A DNA stretch of 64,000 nt from Maricaulis sp039978735 (GTDB taxonomy: Bacteria; Pseudomonadota; Alphaproteobacteria; Caulobacterales; Maricaulaceae): assembly GCF_039978735.1 (NCBI RefSeq), contig NZ_JBDWAS010000020.1, positions 1 through 64,000 of the forward strand. The letters are read 5' to 3'. Positions 1 to 10,239 of this stretch are shown in pieces. The notes beneath the pieces are model-generated. The model was not told the origin of the DNA and made no database searches. It saw only the letters and a program-made list of their open reading frames with translations. Position numbers and translations under genes: made by a program. Every line of letters begins with the position of its first letter. Position 1 is the first letter of the stretch.

Positions 1-123
1 CCGGTCGAGCTTTTTGCCGGTGTCCCCGCAGATGGCCACGCCGGAGCCTGATGCTGTCACCCACCAGGCGCGGACGAGCTCCGCACGCTCCCGGGCACAA
101 GGGACTGAGCTCATGCCTCCCAT
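1..123 (-). CDS. possible N-terminal fragment of a leftward gene cut by the window edge
   Basis: An open frame on the minus strand starts with ATG at 123 or at 114 and stays open to the first base of the window, giving about 38-41 residues. The codons are rich in G/C at the third position, like the genes nearby. The visible stretch contains ELVRAWWVTASGSG followed by ICGDTGKKLDR, which I do not recognise. The plus strand is also open here, so coding is uncertain. A purine-rich stretch (GGGAGGC) lies directly before the inner ATG, too close for a good ribosome site, so the outer ATG may be preferred. Confidence 0.3.
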   Translation of the reverse strand, partial: MGGMSSVPCARERAELVRAWWVTASGSGVAICGDTGKKLDR

Positions 124-194
124 CCCGGAAACCGCTGACGAGCATACGCGCAGTTGAGAGGGCGGGGATAAGTTTGCGATATCCGCCCCACACA

Positions 195-345
195 CCGTCA
201 TCCTGACGAAAGTCAGGACCCAGTTCGTAAAGGCAGATTTTCGCCAGGCGGGCACGGTCTGAGTGGTGGCGATGTGCGGGATAAGTGCGAGATCGCCGTC
301 ACCGCGCTCTATGAACTGGGCCCTGACTTTCGTCAGGGTGACGGT
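195..345. repeat. inverted pair of a dispersed intergenic repeat (GTCATCCTGACGAAAGTC type)
   Basis: Two copies of a roughly 30-base unit lie head to head, at 195-226 and, in reverse complement, at 314-345, with two mismatches between them. Each unit is itself a small hairpin (CCTGACGAAAGTCAGG). The same family recurs after priA. The rest of 124-610 holds only further hairpins and no gene that I can support. Confidence 0.75.
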
Positions 346-413
346 GCTTGTTGTGGCGTTTGCGCTCTCTTTTCACCGCTCTCTCCATTTTTCCCGGACA
401 CTCGCTTTCGCGG

Positions 414-433
414 GCGCAGGCTTCAGCCTGCGC
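414..433. repeat. intergenic hairpin
   Basis: A perfect 8-bp stem, GCGCAGGC and GCCTGCGC, closes a TTCA tetraloop. There is no U-run on either side, so it is not a classical terminator. It resembles the short palindromic units scattered in intergenic DNA of many proteobacteria. Confidence 0.5.
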
Positions 434-505
434 AGGCAGGCTGCAGATCCGGGATCGACCGAAGATCATCTCAAGCGATGAGCATCCCGTAGATCCCGTC
501 ACTTC

Positions 506-526
506 GCCCGGCCTTCGCCGGGCTTT
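506..526 (+). terminator. terminator-like stem-loop downstream of xerC
   Basis: The stem GCCCGGC/GCCGGGC is closed by a CTTC loop and is followed on the plus strand by TTTC only. It lies about 90 bases beyond the xerC stop codon. On the minus strand it lacks a U-run, so a role in ending xerC transcription is tentative. Confidence 0.35.
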
Positions 527-610
527 CAGCCGGGAAAAACGGAGGATGAGGGGGCAATGGAGGTTGTGGCGTTGGCACCTCCCCGTCGGGGGGAGATGCG
601 TGCTGTGACG

Positions 611-1549
611 CTAGCCCCGTCGGGCGCGGGGGTGGGTCTGGTCGTAGATGGACATCAGGCGGCGGGTCTCGACGTCGGCATAAACCTGGGTGGTCGAGAG
701 GCTGGCATGGCCGAGCAGCTCCTGGATGGCGCGCAGATCGCCGCCATTGGCGAGGAGGTGGGTGGCAAAGGCGTGGCGCAGCGCATGGGGTGTGGCGCTG
801 GCGGGCAGGCCGAGCCGGCCGCGCAGATCGCTCATCAGCGCCTGGACGCTGCGGGCGCCCAGTGCGCCGCCGCGCGTGCCGCGGAACAGGGCGGCGGCGG
901 GTTCAAGATCGAAGGGACACAGACGCACATATTCCGCGCAGGCCTCGCGCACGGCGGGCAGGACTGGCACGACGCGCATCTTTCCGCCCTTGCCGGTGAT
1001 GCGCAGCGTCTCGCCGAGCGGATGGTCGCGTCCTGTCAGGCCGAGCGCTTCGGAGATCCGCAGGCCGCAGCCATAGAGCAGGAACAGGATGGCGCTGTCG
1101 CGGGCCTGCACCCAGTCGCGCCCGTCACGATGGCCGGTCTCGGCGATCAGTTCGCGGGCGGCTTCCTCGCTGACCGGTTTGGGCTTTGAGCGGGCGAATT
1201 TCGGCCCCTCGATCAGGGAGAGGGCGGCGTTTTCCAGCGACCAGCGGCGGCGGGCATAGCCGAAAAAGGTGCGCACGGCCGAGAGTTCACGGGCCAGCGA
1301 GCGCGCCGACAGGCCGCCGCGGCGGCGATCGGCCATCCAGGCGCGGAAATCGCTGGCGCGCAGTGTGGCGAGATCGGACAGGGCAGGCGCGCAGCCCAGG
1401 TGCAGGCCGAGAAATTCGGCGAACCCGTCCAGATCGCGGCGATAGGCGTCGAGCGTGCGGGCGGCGAGACGGCGCTCGCCGGCGAGATGGGCGTAAAAGG
1501 CGTCCAGTGCGGCGCCCAGGGGCAGGGTCAGCGCGTGTGATGCAGCCAT
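611..1549 (-). CDS. xerC: tyrosine recombinase XerC
   Basis: This 312-residue protein is a site-specific recombinase of the phage-integrase family, which with XerD resolves chromosome dimers at dif. The N-terminal SAM-like core-binding domain (about residues 10-110) precedes the catalytic domain. The full catalytic set is visible: R164 in CGLRISEALGL, K187 in GKGGK, H255 and R258 in HALRHAFATH, H281 in LLGHASL, and the nucleophile Y290. Length matches XerC (about 300). It overlaps the end of the upstream DUF484 gene by 22 bases. This xerC/DUF484 pairing is common in proteobacteria and argues for a housekeeping Xer protein rather than an island integrase. XerC rather than XerD is inferred from that context. 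Confidence 0.93.
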   Translation of the reverse strand: MAASHALTLPLGAALDAFYAHLAGERRLAARTLDAYRRDLDGFAEFLGLHLGCAPALSDLATLRASDFRAWMADRRRGGLSARSLARELSAVRTFFGYARRRWSLENAALSLIEGPKFARSKPKPVSEEAARELIAETGHRDGRDWVQARDSAILFLLYGCGLRISEALGLTGRDHPLGETLRITGKGGKMRVVPVLPAVREACAEYVRLCPFDLEPAAALFRGTRGGALGARSVQALMSDLRGRLGLPASATPHALRHAFATHLLANGGDLRAIQELLGHASLSTTQVYADVETRRLMSIYDQTHPRARRG

Positions 1550-2217
1550 TGCACGATCATGCGCTCGATGGCGCGCGCGAGGAAGTTTAGAAGTTCGGTT
1601 CCCTGTCCGGCCTCGAACAGGTGCGCATCGCGCGCCGCCAGGGCCATCAGCCCGTCCTGGCCGTGGAAATCGAGCCGCACGACGGCCTCGCTCTTCACCC
1701 GGGCGCCCTGCTGGCCGTAAAGCGCATGGGCGATCTCGGGATCGACCGGGCCGAGCCGCTCCACCTTCTGGCCCAGCACGTCGCCGACAAAGCCCTCGGA
1801 GGCGCCGAGAATGGACTCGCCGGCCCGCAGCGGTGCGTGCCCCTCGATCAGGATGCGGCAGACATCGACCCCGAGCGCACCGGTCAGGCGGCCGGAAATC
1901 TTGCGGTCCAGCGCGGTGAGGCTGTCGGCTTCCAGGAGGGCCAGCACGGCCATGTGGATCTGGGACTGGGTCGCCAGATTGGCGCGCGCGGTCTCGACAA
2001 TGCCGACATTGAGCGCCTTGAGCTGGCGCACGTCCTCGAGCAGTTTCTCGCGCGCGGCCGAGCCGAGATCGACGACATCGCCGCCCGCGTCGCGCCGGGC
2101 GAGCAGCGCCATCAGCTCGGCATCCTCGCGGACGATGTCGGGATGCTCCATCAGATAGGCGCGCACGGAGGCTGCATCGAGCCGGAGGTCGTCTTCCTGG
2201 TCTGCGCTGCCGGTCAT
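1528..2217 (-). CDS. DUF484 family protein
   Basis: The 229-residue protein belongs to the DUF484 family, which has a short N-terminal helical segment and a C-terminal GAF-like domain of unknown ligand. Typical features are the start with repeated acidic residues and VRAYLMEHPDIV near residues 18-30, the helical stretch around EKLLEDVRQLKALNVGIVE, and the C-terminal LLNFLARAIERMI. The ATG start has a GGGAG ribosome site in the 165-bp gap shared with the divergent priA. Translation is likely coupled to xerC through the 22-base overlap. Its biochemical role is not established in the family. Confidence 0.88.
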   Translation of the reverse strand: MTGSADQEDDLRLDAASVRAYLMEHPDIVREDAELMALLARRDAGGDVVDLGSAAREKLLEDVRQLKALNVGIVETARANLATQSQIHMAVLALLEADSLTALDRKISGRLTGALGVDVCRILIEGHAPLRAGESILGASEGFVGDVLGQKVERLGPVDPEIAHALYGQQGARVKSEAVVRLDFHGQDGLMALAARDAHLFEAGQGTELLNFLARAIERMIVQWLHHTR

Positions 2218-2382
2218 GTCTGGCTCCCTGCCCGTTTCGCGTGCCAGTTTTGGCGTATTCCCTTTCCGAAATGCAAACCCGTCTGCCAGCGCCCGCTTAC
2301 TCCACAGCGGTGCAGCTGCCGGGACTGTCGCAAACCGGGCGGGGGCGGTTAAGCTTGGCCGGAATCGAGGACAAGCCCGACC

Positions 2383-4539
2383 GTGTCACGCCGCATCGCC
2401 GCCATCCTGTTTCCGCTGCCGCTGCCGGAAGCCTTCGACTATGTCGTGCCGGAGGATGTCGAGGTGCAGCCGGGCGATCATGTGCTGGCCCCGCTGGGCA
2501 AGCGGCTGGCGCGCGGCGTGGTCTGGGCCATCAAGCCGGACGATCCGGATCGCAAGCTGAAACCGCTCGACAGCGCGACCGGCGGTCCGCCCCTGCCCGA
2601 GGGCACGCGGCGCTTTGTCGACTGGCTGGCGCGCTATCTGGTGCGGCCGCCGGGGATCGTGCTGCGTTCGGTCCTGCGCTCGACCGATGCGCTGAAGCCC
2701 TCGCCGACCGAGACGGTCTACCGCCCGGGCGACGGCGATCCGGGGCGGATGACCGAGGCGCGCCAGCGCGTGCTCGATGCTGCGGCGGCGCTGGGCGAGG
2801 CGACCGCCGCGGATCTGGCGCGCGAGGCGGGGGTGACGGCTTCGGTGGTGAAAGGGCTGGCTAAGTCCGGCGCGCTGGCGGAGGAAAAACGCCTGGTCGA
2901 TCCGCCCTTCGACGAGCCGGATCCCGACCATGCCGGGCTCGATCTGACCGCCATGCAGGGCGAGGCTTCCGGCGTGCTGCGCCGCCTGGTTCGGGCCGGC
3001 GGTTTCCAGTCGGCCTTGCTGGACGGGGTGACGGGCTCGGGCAAGACCGAGGTCTATTTCGAGGCGGTGGCAGAAGTGCTGCGCCGCGACCCGAAAGCCC
3101 AGATCCTGATCATGTTGCCGGAGATCGCGCTGACCGAGGCCGTTCTGTCGCGCTTTGAAAAACGCTTCGGCGTGAAACCGGCCCTGTGGCATTCCGGCGC
3201 CGGGCCGAAAAACCGCCGCCGGGTCTGGCGCGAGGTGGCCGAGGGGCGGGCGCGTATCGTGGTGGGGGCGCGCTCGGCGCTGTTCCTGCCCTTCATGACG
3301 CTTGCCCTGATCGTCGTCGACGAGGAGCACGACCCGACCTACAAGCAGGATGAGGGCCTGGCTTACCAGGCCCGCGATCTCGCCATTGTCCGCGCCAAGC
3401 TGGAAGGGGCGATGGTGGTATTGGCCTCGGCGACGCCCTCGCTGGAAAGCCTCGCGAATGTGCAGGCTGGCCGCTATGTCCATGTGCATCTGCCGGCGCG
3501 GCCAGGCGCGGCCATCCTGCCGGAGATCGGCACGATCGATCTGCGCGAGACTCCGGCCGAGAGCGGCTGCTGGCTGTCGCCGCCGCTGGTGGCCGCGATG
3601 GCCGAGACCTATGCGCGCGGCGAGCAGAGTCTGCTCTATCTCAACCGCCGGGGCTATGCGCCGCTGGTGCTGTGCCGCGCCTGCGGTCACCGCATGGTGT
3701 CGCCGGACACCCAGTCCTACCTCGTCGAGCACCGCTATACCGGCCGCCTGGTCTGCCATGTCACCGGCTTCTCCATGCCCAAGCCGAAAGCCTGTCCGGA
3801 ATGCGGGGCGGAGGATTCGCTGACCAGTGTCGGGCCGGGTGTCGAGCGGGTGGCCGAGGAGGCCAAGCGGCGCTTTCCCGAGGCGCGGGTGGAGATCTAT
3901 TCCTCCGACACCCAGCGCGGTGCCGAGATCGTGGCGGCGATGGAAAAGGGCGAGATCGACATCCTGGTCGGCACCCAGATCGCCGCCAAGGGCCATAATT
4001 TCCCCAATCTGACGCTGGTCGGCGTGGTGGATGCCGATCTGGGCCTGGCCGGCGGCGATCCGCGGGCCGGGGAACGCACCTTCCAGACCCTGGTCCAGGT
4101 GGCCGGCCGGGCGGGGCGCGCCGACCGGCCGGGCCGGGCGCTCTTGCAGACACACCAGCCCGAACACGAGGCGATCCAGGCGCTGATCGCCGGCGATCGC
4201 GACCGTTTCCTCGACATGGAATTCATGGCGCGCGAGGCGCTGGGCCTGCCGCCCTTCGGCCGGCTCGCCGCGATCGGGCTGATGAGCCAGGACCCGGCCA
4301 ATGTCGAAAAGGCTGCCGCCGACTGGGCCGCCGCGGCGCCGGTCACAGACGGGGTGGAGATCTGGGGCCCGGCCGAACCGCCCCGCGCCATGGTGCGCGG
4401 CTGGCACCGCCGCCGCATCCTGGTGCGCGCCGACAAGACGGTCGATATCTCCGCCTATCTGCGCGCCTGGCAGGGACGGGTGAAGACCCCGTCCTCGGTG
4501 CGGGTGTCAATCGACGTCGAACCGTACAGCTTCATCTGA
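2383..4539 (+). CDS. priA: primosomal protein N' (replication restart helicase PriA)
   Basis: PriA is the superfamily 2 DNA helicase that recognises stalled forks and reloads the replisome. The 718-residue product starts at GTG, with GAGG 12 bases upstream. It shows an N-terminal 3'-DNA-binding domain, Walker A TGSGKT (217-222), Walker B DEEH (313-316) and helicase motifs V/VI (GTQIAAKGHNFPNL; QVAGRAGRADRPG). The zinc-binding module is unusual. Cys 431, 434, 458, 471 and 474 are present, but the positions expected to carry the other three ligands are S440, T443 and T461. The first zinc site (431, 434, 471, 474) can form and the second cannot. The gene is divergent from DUF484-xerC. Identity is secure; the effect of the missing site on primosome assembly is unknown. 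Confidence 0.96.
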   Translation: MSRRIAAILFPLPLPEAFDYVVPEDVEVQPGDHVLAPLGKRLARGVVWAIKPDDPDRKLKPLDSATGGPPLPEGTRRFVDWLARYLVRPPGIVLRSVLRSTDALKPSPTETVYRPGDGDPGRMTEARQRVLDAAAALGEATAADLAREAGVTASVVKGLAKSGALAEEKRLVDPPFDEPDPDHAGLDLTAMQGEASGVLRRLVRAGGFQSALLDGVTGSGKTEVYFEAVAEVLRRDPKAQILIMLPEIALTEAVLSRFEKRFGVKPALWHSGAGPKNRRRVWREVAEGRARIVVGARSALFLPFMTLALIVVDEEHDPTYKQDEGLAYQARDLAIVRAKLEGAMVVLASATPSLESLANVQAGRYVHVHLPARPGAAILPEIGTIDLRETPAESGCWLSPPLVAAMAETYARGEQSLLYLNRRGYAPLVLCRACGHRMVSPDTQSYLVEHRYTGRLVCHVTGFSMPKPKACPECGAEDSLTSVGPGVERVAEEAKRRFPEARVEIYSSDTQRGAEIVAAMEKGEIDILVGTQIAAKGHNFPNLTLVGVVDADLGLAGGDPRAGERTFQTLVQVAGRAGRADRPGRALLQTHQPEHEAIQALIAGDRDRFLDMEFMAREALGLPPFGRLAAIGLMSQDPANVEKAAADWAAAAPVTDGVEIWGPAEPPRAMVRGWHRRRILVRADKTVDISAYLRAWQGRVKTPSSVRVSIDVEPYSFI

Positions 4540-4578
4540 GAAACAGGTTCTGCGCAGACACTGGCAGCCCCCCGGGCA

Positions 4579-4684
4579 TCGTCATCCTGACGAAGGTCAG
4601 GATCCAGATCATCGGACGAAGCGGTGCCAGGTCTGGCCCGACCCGGCTTTGTGAGCTGGGTTCCGGCTTTCGCCGGAATGACGG
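4579..4684. repeat. inverted pair of the dispersed GTCATCC/GTCATTCC repeat
   Basis: Between priA and the TerC gene, 4581-4607 reads GTCATCCTGACGAAGGTC and onward, while the reverse complement of 4655-4683 begins GTCATTCCGGCGAAAGCC. These are the two common variants of one repeat family, placed head to head as at 195-345. Nothing else is seen in the 221-base gap. Confidence 0.7.
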
Positions 4685-4760
4685 TCCGGAGCGCGGCCAG
4701 CAGGCTGGACAAGACGGAGACAGTTGCGAGTATGCGCCGGACGCCACTCACGGACCGATC

Positions 4761-5480
4761 ATGCTCGAAGCCCTGCTGACCCCCGAAGTCTTTCTCTCGC
4801 TGGCCACGCTGACCTTTCTGGAAATCGTGCTGGGGATCGACAATGTGATCTTTGTCGCGCTGATGGCGGGGCGGTTGCCGGAGGCCCAGCGGCCGAAGGC
4901 GCGGGCGCTCGGGCTGGGCCTGGCGCTGATTTTCCGGGTCATCATGCTGTTCGGCCTGGTGTGGATTGCGCACCTGGAGGAACCGGTTTTCTCGATCGCC
5001 GGTTTCGACGTGTCCTGGCGCGATGTGATCCTGATGGGCGGCGGTCTCTTCCTGATCGTCAAGGCAACGCTGGAAATCCACCATTCGGTGGAGGGCGACA
5101 ATGCCCATCACGAGAACCCGGTGGCGGCGGCCTTCGGGGCGGTCGTGTTCCAGATCGTGCTGATCGACATCGTCTTCTCGCTGGACAGTGTGATCACGGC
5201 GGTCGGCATGACCGACCATCTGCCGGTGATGATCACGGCGGTCGCCATCGCCATGGCGATCATGCTGCTCGCCGCGGGCACGGTGTCGCGCTTCATCGAG
5301 CGGCATCCCACGACCAAGATGCTGGCCCTGTCCTTCCTCCTGCTGATCGGCGTCGCGCTGGTCGCCGATGCGCTGCATTTCCATATCCCGCGCGGCTATC
5401 TCTACTTCGCCATCGCCTTCTCGCTCTTCGTCGAGACGATGAACATCCTGGCGAAAAAGGCGCGGCGGAAGGGGGTGTGA
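4761..5480 (+). CDS. TerC family integral membrane protein
   Basis: This 239-residue protein has about seven transmembrane segments, with no signal peptide apart from the first helix. It carries TerC family hallmarks: LEIVLGIDNVIFVALM near residues 20-35, a central cytoplasmic loop with EIHHSVEGD, and the second half-repeat QIVLIDIVFSLDSVITAVGM (about 131-150). The two acidic intramembrane motifs (GIDN and FSLDS) are the proposed metal/ion path. TerC proteins are linked to tellurite resistance and to manganese export or metallation of secreted proteins; which applies here cannot be told. The ribosome site is weak (CGGACCG). A 26-codon open frame overlaps its stop codon. Confidence 0.9.
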   Translation: MLEALLTPEVFLSLATLTFLEIVLGIDNVIFVALMAGRLPEAQRPKARALGLGLALIFRVIMLFGLVWIAHLEEPVFSIAGFDVSWRDVILMGGGLFLIVKATLEIHHSVEGDNAHHENPVAAAFGAVVFQIVLIDIVFSLDSVITAVGMTDHLPVMITAVAIAMAIMLLAAGTVSRFIERHPTTKMLALSFLLLIGVALVADALHFHIPRGYLYFAIAFSLFVETMNILAKKARRKGV

Positions 5481-5560
5481 TGGCGACATCCTTCCTGAAG
5501 CGCCCCAAGGTGCGCGGCCTGGCGGACGAGAGCGTCGTCAAAACACTGTCCGTGCGCTGA
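5480..5560 (+). CDS. possible translationally coupled 26-residue peptide
   Basis: An ATG shares its first base with the TGA of the TerC gene and opens a short frame encoding 26 residues, with basic residues near the start (FLKRPKVRG) and no membrane segment. Termination-reinitiation could express it. It has no ribosome site of its own and I recognise no family, so it may be a chance frame. Confidence 0.25.
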   Translation: MATSFLKRPKVRGLADESVVKTLSVR

Positions 5561-5579
5561 AACGCCCGGTGTGAGTGGC

Positions 5580-5608
5580 TTGCTGTGCCCCTATGCCTGT
5601 GCTATCGC
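5580..5608 (+). promoter_or_regulatory. candidate housekeeping promoter of the atp operon
   Basis: TTGCTG and TATCGC are separated by 17 bases. The -10 region reads GCTATCGC, similar to the GCTANA-type -10 of alphaproteobacterial vegetative promoters. It would give a leader of about 120 bases before atpH. This is the best match in the 172-base gap, but the -35 is only fair. Confidence 0.35.
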
Positions 5609-5732
5609 AGCGCCGAACCACGAGGACGTGCGGTGCAACACAGCGTGTTCGTTTGTGAAAATCGTTGAATAACAAGCACTTGCGCCATTCCGGCGATCTA
5701 CGGGTGCCATCCAGCTAGAGAGTGACGTCACG

Positions 5733-6293
5733 GTGAAGACCGGCGAAGACGCCATGACAGCCAACGCGGCAGGACGCTACGCAACTGCCCTGTTCGAGCT
5801 GGCGAAGACCTCGGGTGCCGCTGACGCGGTGGAAGCCGACCTGTCGGCTTTCCGCGCGATGCTTGAGGAATCCCCGGAACTGGCCGAGGTGCTTGCCTCG
5901 CCGCTGCATCCGGCTGACGCCAAGGATGGCGTGCTGGCCGAGCTGGCGAAGAAGGCCAAGTTCAACGCGCTGACCCGCAACACGTTCGGCGTAGCTGCCC
6001 ATAATGGCCGCGCCGGCGAGCTGGGCACCGTCGCGAAGATCTATGCTGCGCTGGCTGCGGCCGATCGCGGCGTGGTGACCGCCGACGTGACCACGGCAGC
6101 GGCGCTGACGAAGAAACAGACCGAGGCCCTGGCGGCTTCGCTGAAGGGTGCCTTCGGGCGCGAGATCGAGGTGCGCACGGATGTGCGGCCCGAATTGTTG
6201 GGCGGGCTGATCGTGAAGGTCGGCTCCCGCATGTTCGATAGTTCCCTCCGCACCAAGCTGGACGGGATGAAGAATGCGATGAAAGAGGCCTAG
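5733..6293 (+). CDS. atpH: ATP synthase F1 subunit delta
   Basis: The delta subunit (OSCP-like) links the F1 head to the peripheral stalk of F0. The 186-residue frame begins at GTG. The conserved start AGRYATALFELAK follows an internal ATG at 5754, which is an equally plausible start and gives 179 residues. The C-terminal domain shows the family signature around LLGGLIVKVGSRMFDSSLRTKLDGM. It is first in atpHAGDC, with four bases between its stop and atpA. The absence of F0 genes nearby fits alphaproteobacteria, where F0 is encoded elsewhere. Confidence 0.95.
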   Translation: MKTGEDAMTANAAGRYATALFELAKTSGAADAVEADLSAFRAMLEESPELAEVLASPLHPADAKDGVLAELAKKAKFNALTRNTFGVAAHNGRAGELGTVAKIYAALAAADRGVVTADVTTAAALTKKQTEALAASLKGAFGREIEVRTDVRPELLGGLIVKVGSRMFDSSLRTKLDGMKNAMKEA

Positions 6294-6297
6294 GTCC

Positions 6298-7830
<1,533 letters not shown>

Positions 7831-7862
7831 GCCTGATCGAGACCAACCGCTAGGAGAGCCTT

Positions 7863-8750
7863 ATGGCGAGCCTTAAGGACCTGAAAAACCGGATCGAAAG
7901 CGTCAAGTCGACGCAGAAGATCACCAAGGCGATGCAGATGGTCGCTGCGGCAAAACTGCGCCGGGCGCAGGAAGCCGCGGAGGCCGCGCGTCCCTATGCC
8001 GAGCGCATGTCTGCGGTGATGGCCAATCTGTCGGCCGCCATGGCCGGCACGCCGGGCGCATCGCCGCTGCTGGTCGGGACCGGCCAGTCGGAAACCTATC
8101 TTCTGGTCGTGATGACGGCCGACCGCGGCCTGTGCGGCGGCTTCAACACGAACATCGTGAAGAAGGCCCGCGAGCGCATCACGGCGCTGCAGGCCGAAGG
8201 CAAGACCGTCAAGCTGATCTGCGTCGGCAAGAAGGGCGGCGACCAGCTGAAGCGCCAGTTCGCCAAGCTCATTGTCGAGCGGGTCGATCTGTCGGCCGAG
8301 AAGACCATCACCAGCGCCACCTCGGGCCGGATCGGCGAAAAGATCCGGATCATGTTCGAGAATGGCGAGTTCGATGTCTGCGAGCTGGTCTCGGCGGAAT
8401 TCGTGTCGGTGATCTCGCAGAAGCCGCGCGCGAAAGTGCTGATCCCCGCGATCGATGCGATCGACGAGGGCGTGGAACGTCCCGACCTGAAGGGCGCGAT
8501 CTACGAGGCCGAGCCGGATGAGGAAACGATCCTCAACACGCTGCTGCCGCGCTATGCCGATACCGTCATCCTGTCCGCCCTGCTGGAAAACGTGGCAGGC
8601 GAGATGGGGGCCAAGATGGCCGCGATGGACAACGCCACGCGCAATGCCGGCGAACTCATCGACAAACTGAACCTTGTTTATAACCGCACGCGTCAGGCGC
8701 AGATCACCACGGAGCTGACTGAGATCATCTCCGGCGCCGAGGCCCTCTAG
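7863..8750 (+). CDS. atpG: ATP synthase F1 subunit gamma
   Basis: The gamma subunit is the rotating central shaft of F1. The 295-residue protein has the long N-terminal helix (SLKDLKNRIESVKSTQKITKAM) and the matching C-terminal helix (MDNATRNAGELIDKLNLVYN, then RQAQITTELTEIISGAEAL) that form the coiled-coil axle, with a Rossmann-like domain between (TADRGLCGGFN). The start is fixed by TAGGAGAG seven bases upstream. It is co-transcribed within atpHAGDC. Confidence 0.98.
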   Translation: MASLKDLKNRIESVKSTQKITKAMQMVAAAKLRRAQEAAEAARPYAERMSAVMANLSAAMAGTPGASPLLVGTGQSETYLLVVMTADRGLCGGFNTNIVKKARERITALQAEGKTVKLICVGKKGGDQLKRQFAKLIVERVDLSAEKTITSATSGRIGEKIRIMFENGEFDVCELVSAEFVSVISQKPRAKVLIPAIDAIDEGVERPDLKGAIYEAEPDEETILNTLLPRYADTVILSALLENVAGEMGAKMAAMDNATRNAGELIDKLNLVYNRTRQAQITTELTEIISGAEAL

Positions 8751-8768
8751 GCGAGAGGAAGACCCGCT

Positions 8769-10208
8769 ATGAGTACATCCAAAGGCCGCATCGTCCAGAT
8801 TACGGGCGCTGTCGTTGACGTTGAGTTCGAAGGCACCCTGCCGGACATCCTCAACGCCCTGGAAACCACCAATGACGGCAAGAAGCTCGTCCTCGAGGTC
8901 GCCCAGCACCTCGGCGAGAACACTGTCCGTACGATCGCCATGGACGCGACGGAAGGCCTGCAGCGCGGCACGGAAGTGACCGACACGGGTTCGCCGATCA
9001 CGGTTCCGGTCGGTCCGGGCACGCTTGGCCGCATCATGTCGGTCACCGGCGAAGCCATCGACGAAGCCGGCGACGTGGCCCACACGCAGCGCGCGCCGAT
9101 CCACCGTCCGGCCCCGTCCTTCGAGGAACAGGCGACCTCCGCTGAAATCCTGCCGACGGGTATCAAGGTCGTCGACCTGCTCTGCCCCTACGCCAAGGGC
9201 GGCAAGATCGGCCTGTTCGGCGGCGCCGGCGTCGGCAAGACGGTTCTGATCCAGGAACTGATCAACAATATCGCCAAGATGTTCGGCGGCTACTCGGTCT
9301 TTGCCGGTGTGGGTGAGCGGACCCGTGAGGGTAACGACCTGTACTGGGAAATGATCGAATCCGGCGTGAACAAGGATCCCAAGGAACATGGCGGTTCCAC
9401 GGAAGGTTCGCGTTGCGCCCTGGTCTTCGGCCAGATGAACGAGCCGCCGGGCGCCCGTGCCCGCGTCGCCCTGTCCGGCCTCGCGCAGGCGGAATACTTC
9501 CGCGACGAGGAAGGCAAGGACGTGCTGTTCTTCGTGGACAACATCTTCCGCTTCACCCAGGCCGGCGCCGAAGTGTCCGCCCTTCTGGGCCGCATCCCGT
9601 CCGCCGTGGGCTACCAGCCGACGCTGGCCACCGACATGGGTGCGCTGCAGGAACGCATCACCTCGACCACTAAGGGTTCGATCACGTCCGTGCAGGCCGT
9701 CTACGTGCCGGCCGACGACCTGACCGACCCGGCCCCGGCCACCACCTTCGCCCACCTGGACGCGACCACGGTTCTCAACCGCGCGATCTCGGAAAAGGGT
9801 ATCTACCCGGCCGTGGACCCGCTCGACTCCACCTCGCGTATCCTCGAACCGCGTATCGTCGGTGAAGAACACTACAAGACGGCGCGCCGCGTTCAGGAAA
9901 TCCTCCAGCGCTACAAGGCTCTGCAGGACATCATCGCAATCCTGGGCATGGACGAGCTGTCGGAAGAAGACAAGCTGACCGTGGCCCGCGCCCGTAAGGT
10001 CGAGCGCTTCCTGTCGCAGCCGTTCGACGTGGCTGAAATCTTCACCGGCTTCCCGGGCATCCAGGTGCCGGTTGCGGAAACCGTGAAGGGCTTCAAGGCG
10101 ATCTGCGACGGTGAATACGACCACCTGCCGGAAGCGGCATTCTACATGGTCGGCACCATCGAAGACGCTGTGAAGAAGGCCGAGAAGCTGGCCGCGGAAG
10201 CTGCGTAA
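8769..10208 (+). CDS. atpD: ATP synthase F1 subunit beta
   Basis: The catalytic subunit of F1 is 479 residues long. It contains Walker A GGAGVGKT (151-158), the catalytic glutamate in the GERTREGNDLYWEM stretch, Walker B around VLFFVDNIFRF, and the DELSEEDKL motif near the C-terminus (the DELSEED lever). A ribosome site, GAGAGGAAG, lies in the 18-base gap after atpG. Sequence conservation is very high, as expected for this protein. Confidence 0.98.
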   Translation: MSTSKGRIVQITGAVVDVEFEGTLPDILNALETTNDGKKLVLEVAQHLGENTVRTIAMDATEGLQRGTEVTDTGSPITVPVGPGTLGRIMSVTGEAIDEAGDVAHTQRAPIHRPAPSFEEQATSAEILPTGIKVVDLLCPYAKGGKIGLFGGAGVGKTVLIQELINNIAKMFGGYSVFAGVGERTREGNDLYWEMIESGVNKDPKEHGGSTEGSRCALVFGQMNEPPGARARVALSGLAQAEYFRDEEGKDVLFFVDNIFRFTQAGAEVSALLGRIPSAVGYQPTLATDMGALQERITSTTKGSITSVQAVYVPADDLTDPAPATTFAHLDATTVLNRAISEKGIYPAVDPLDSTSRILEPRIVGEEHYKTARRVQEILQRYKALQDIIAILGMDELSEEDKLTVARARKVERFLSQPFDVAEIFTGFPGIQVPVAETVKGFKAICDGEYDHLPEAAFYMVGTIEDAVKKAEKLAAEAA

Positions 10209-10239
10209 CGCAGCTTCGGTCTAACCGGAGACACGCCTG

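Noticed and set aside
611..1549. XerC as an integrase of a genomic island
   Set aside because: It pairs with DUF484 next to priA, the usual housekeeping context, and no attachment repeat was seen.
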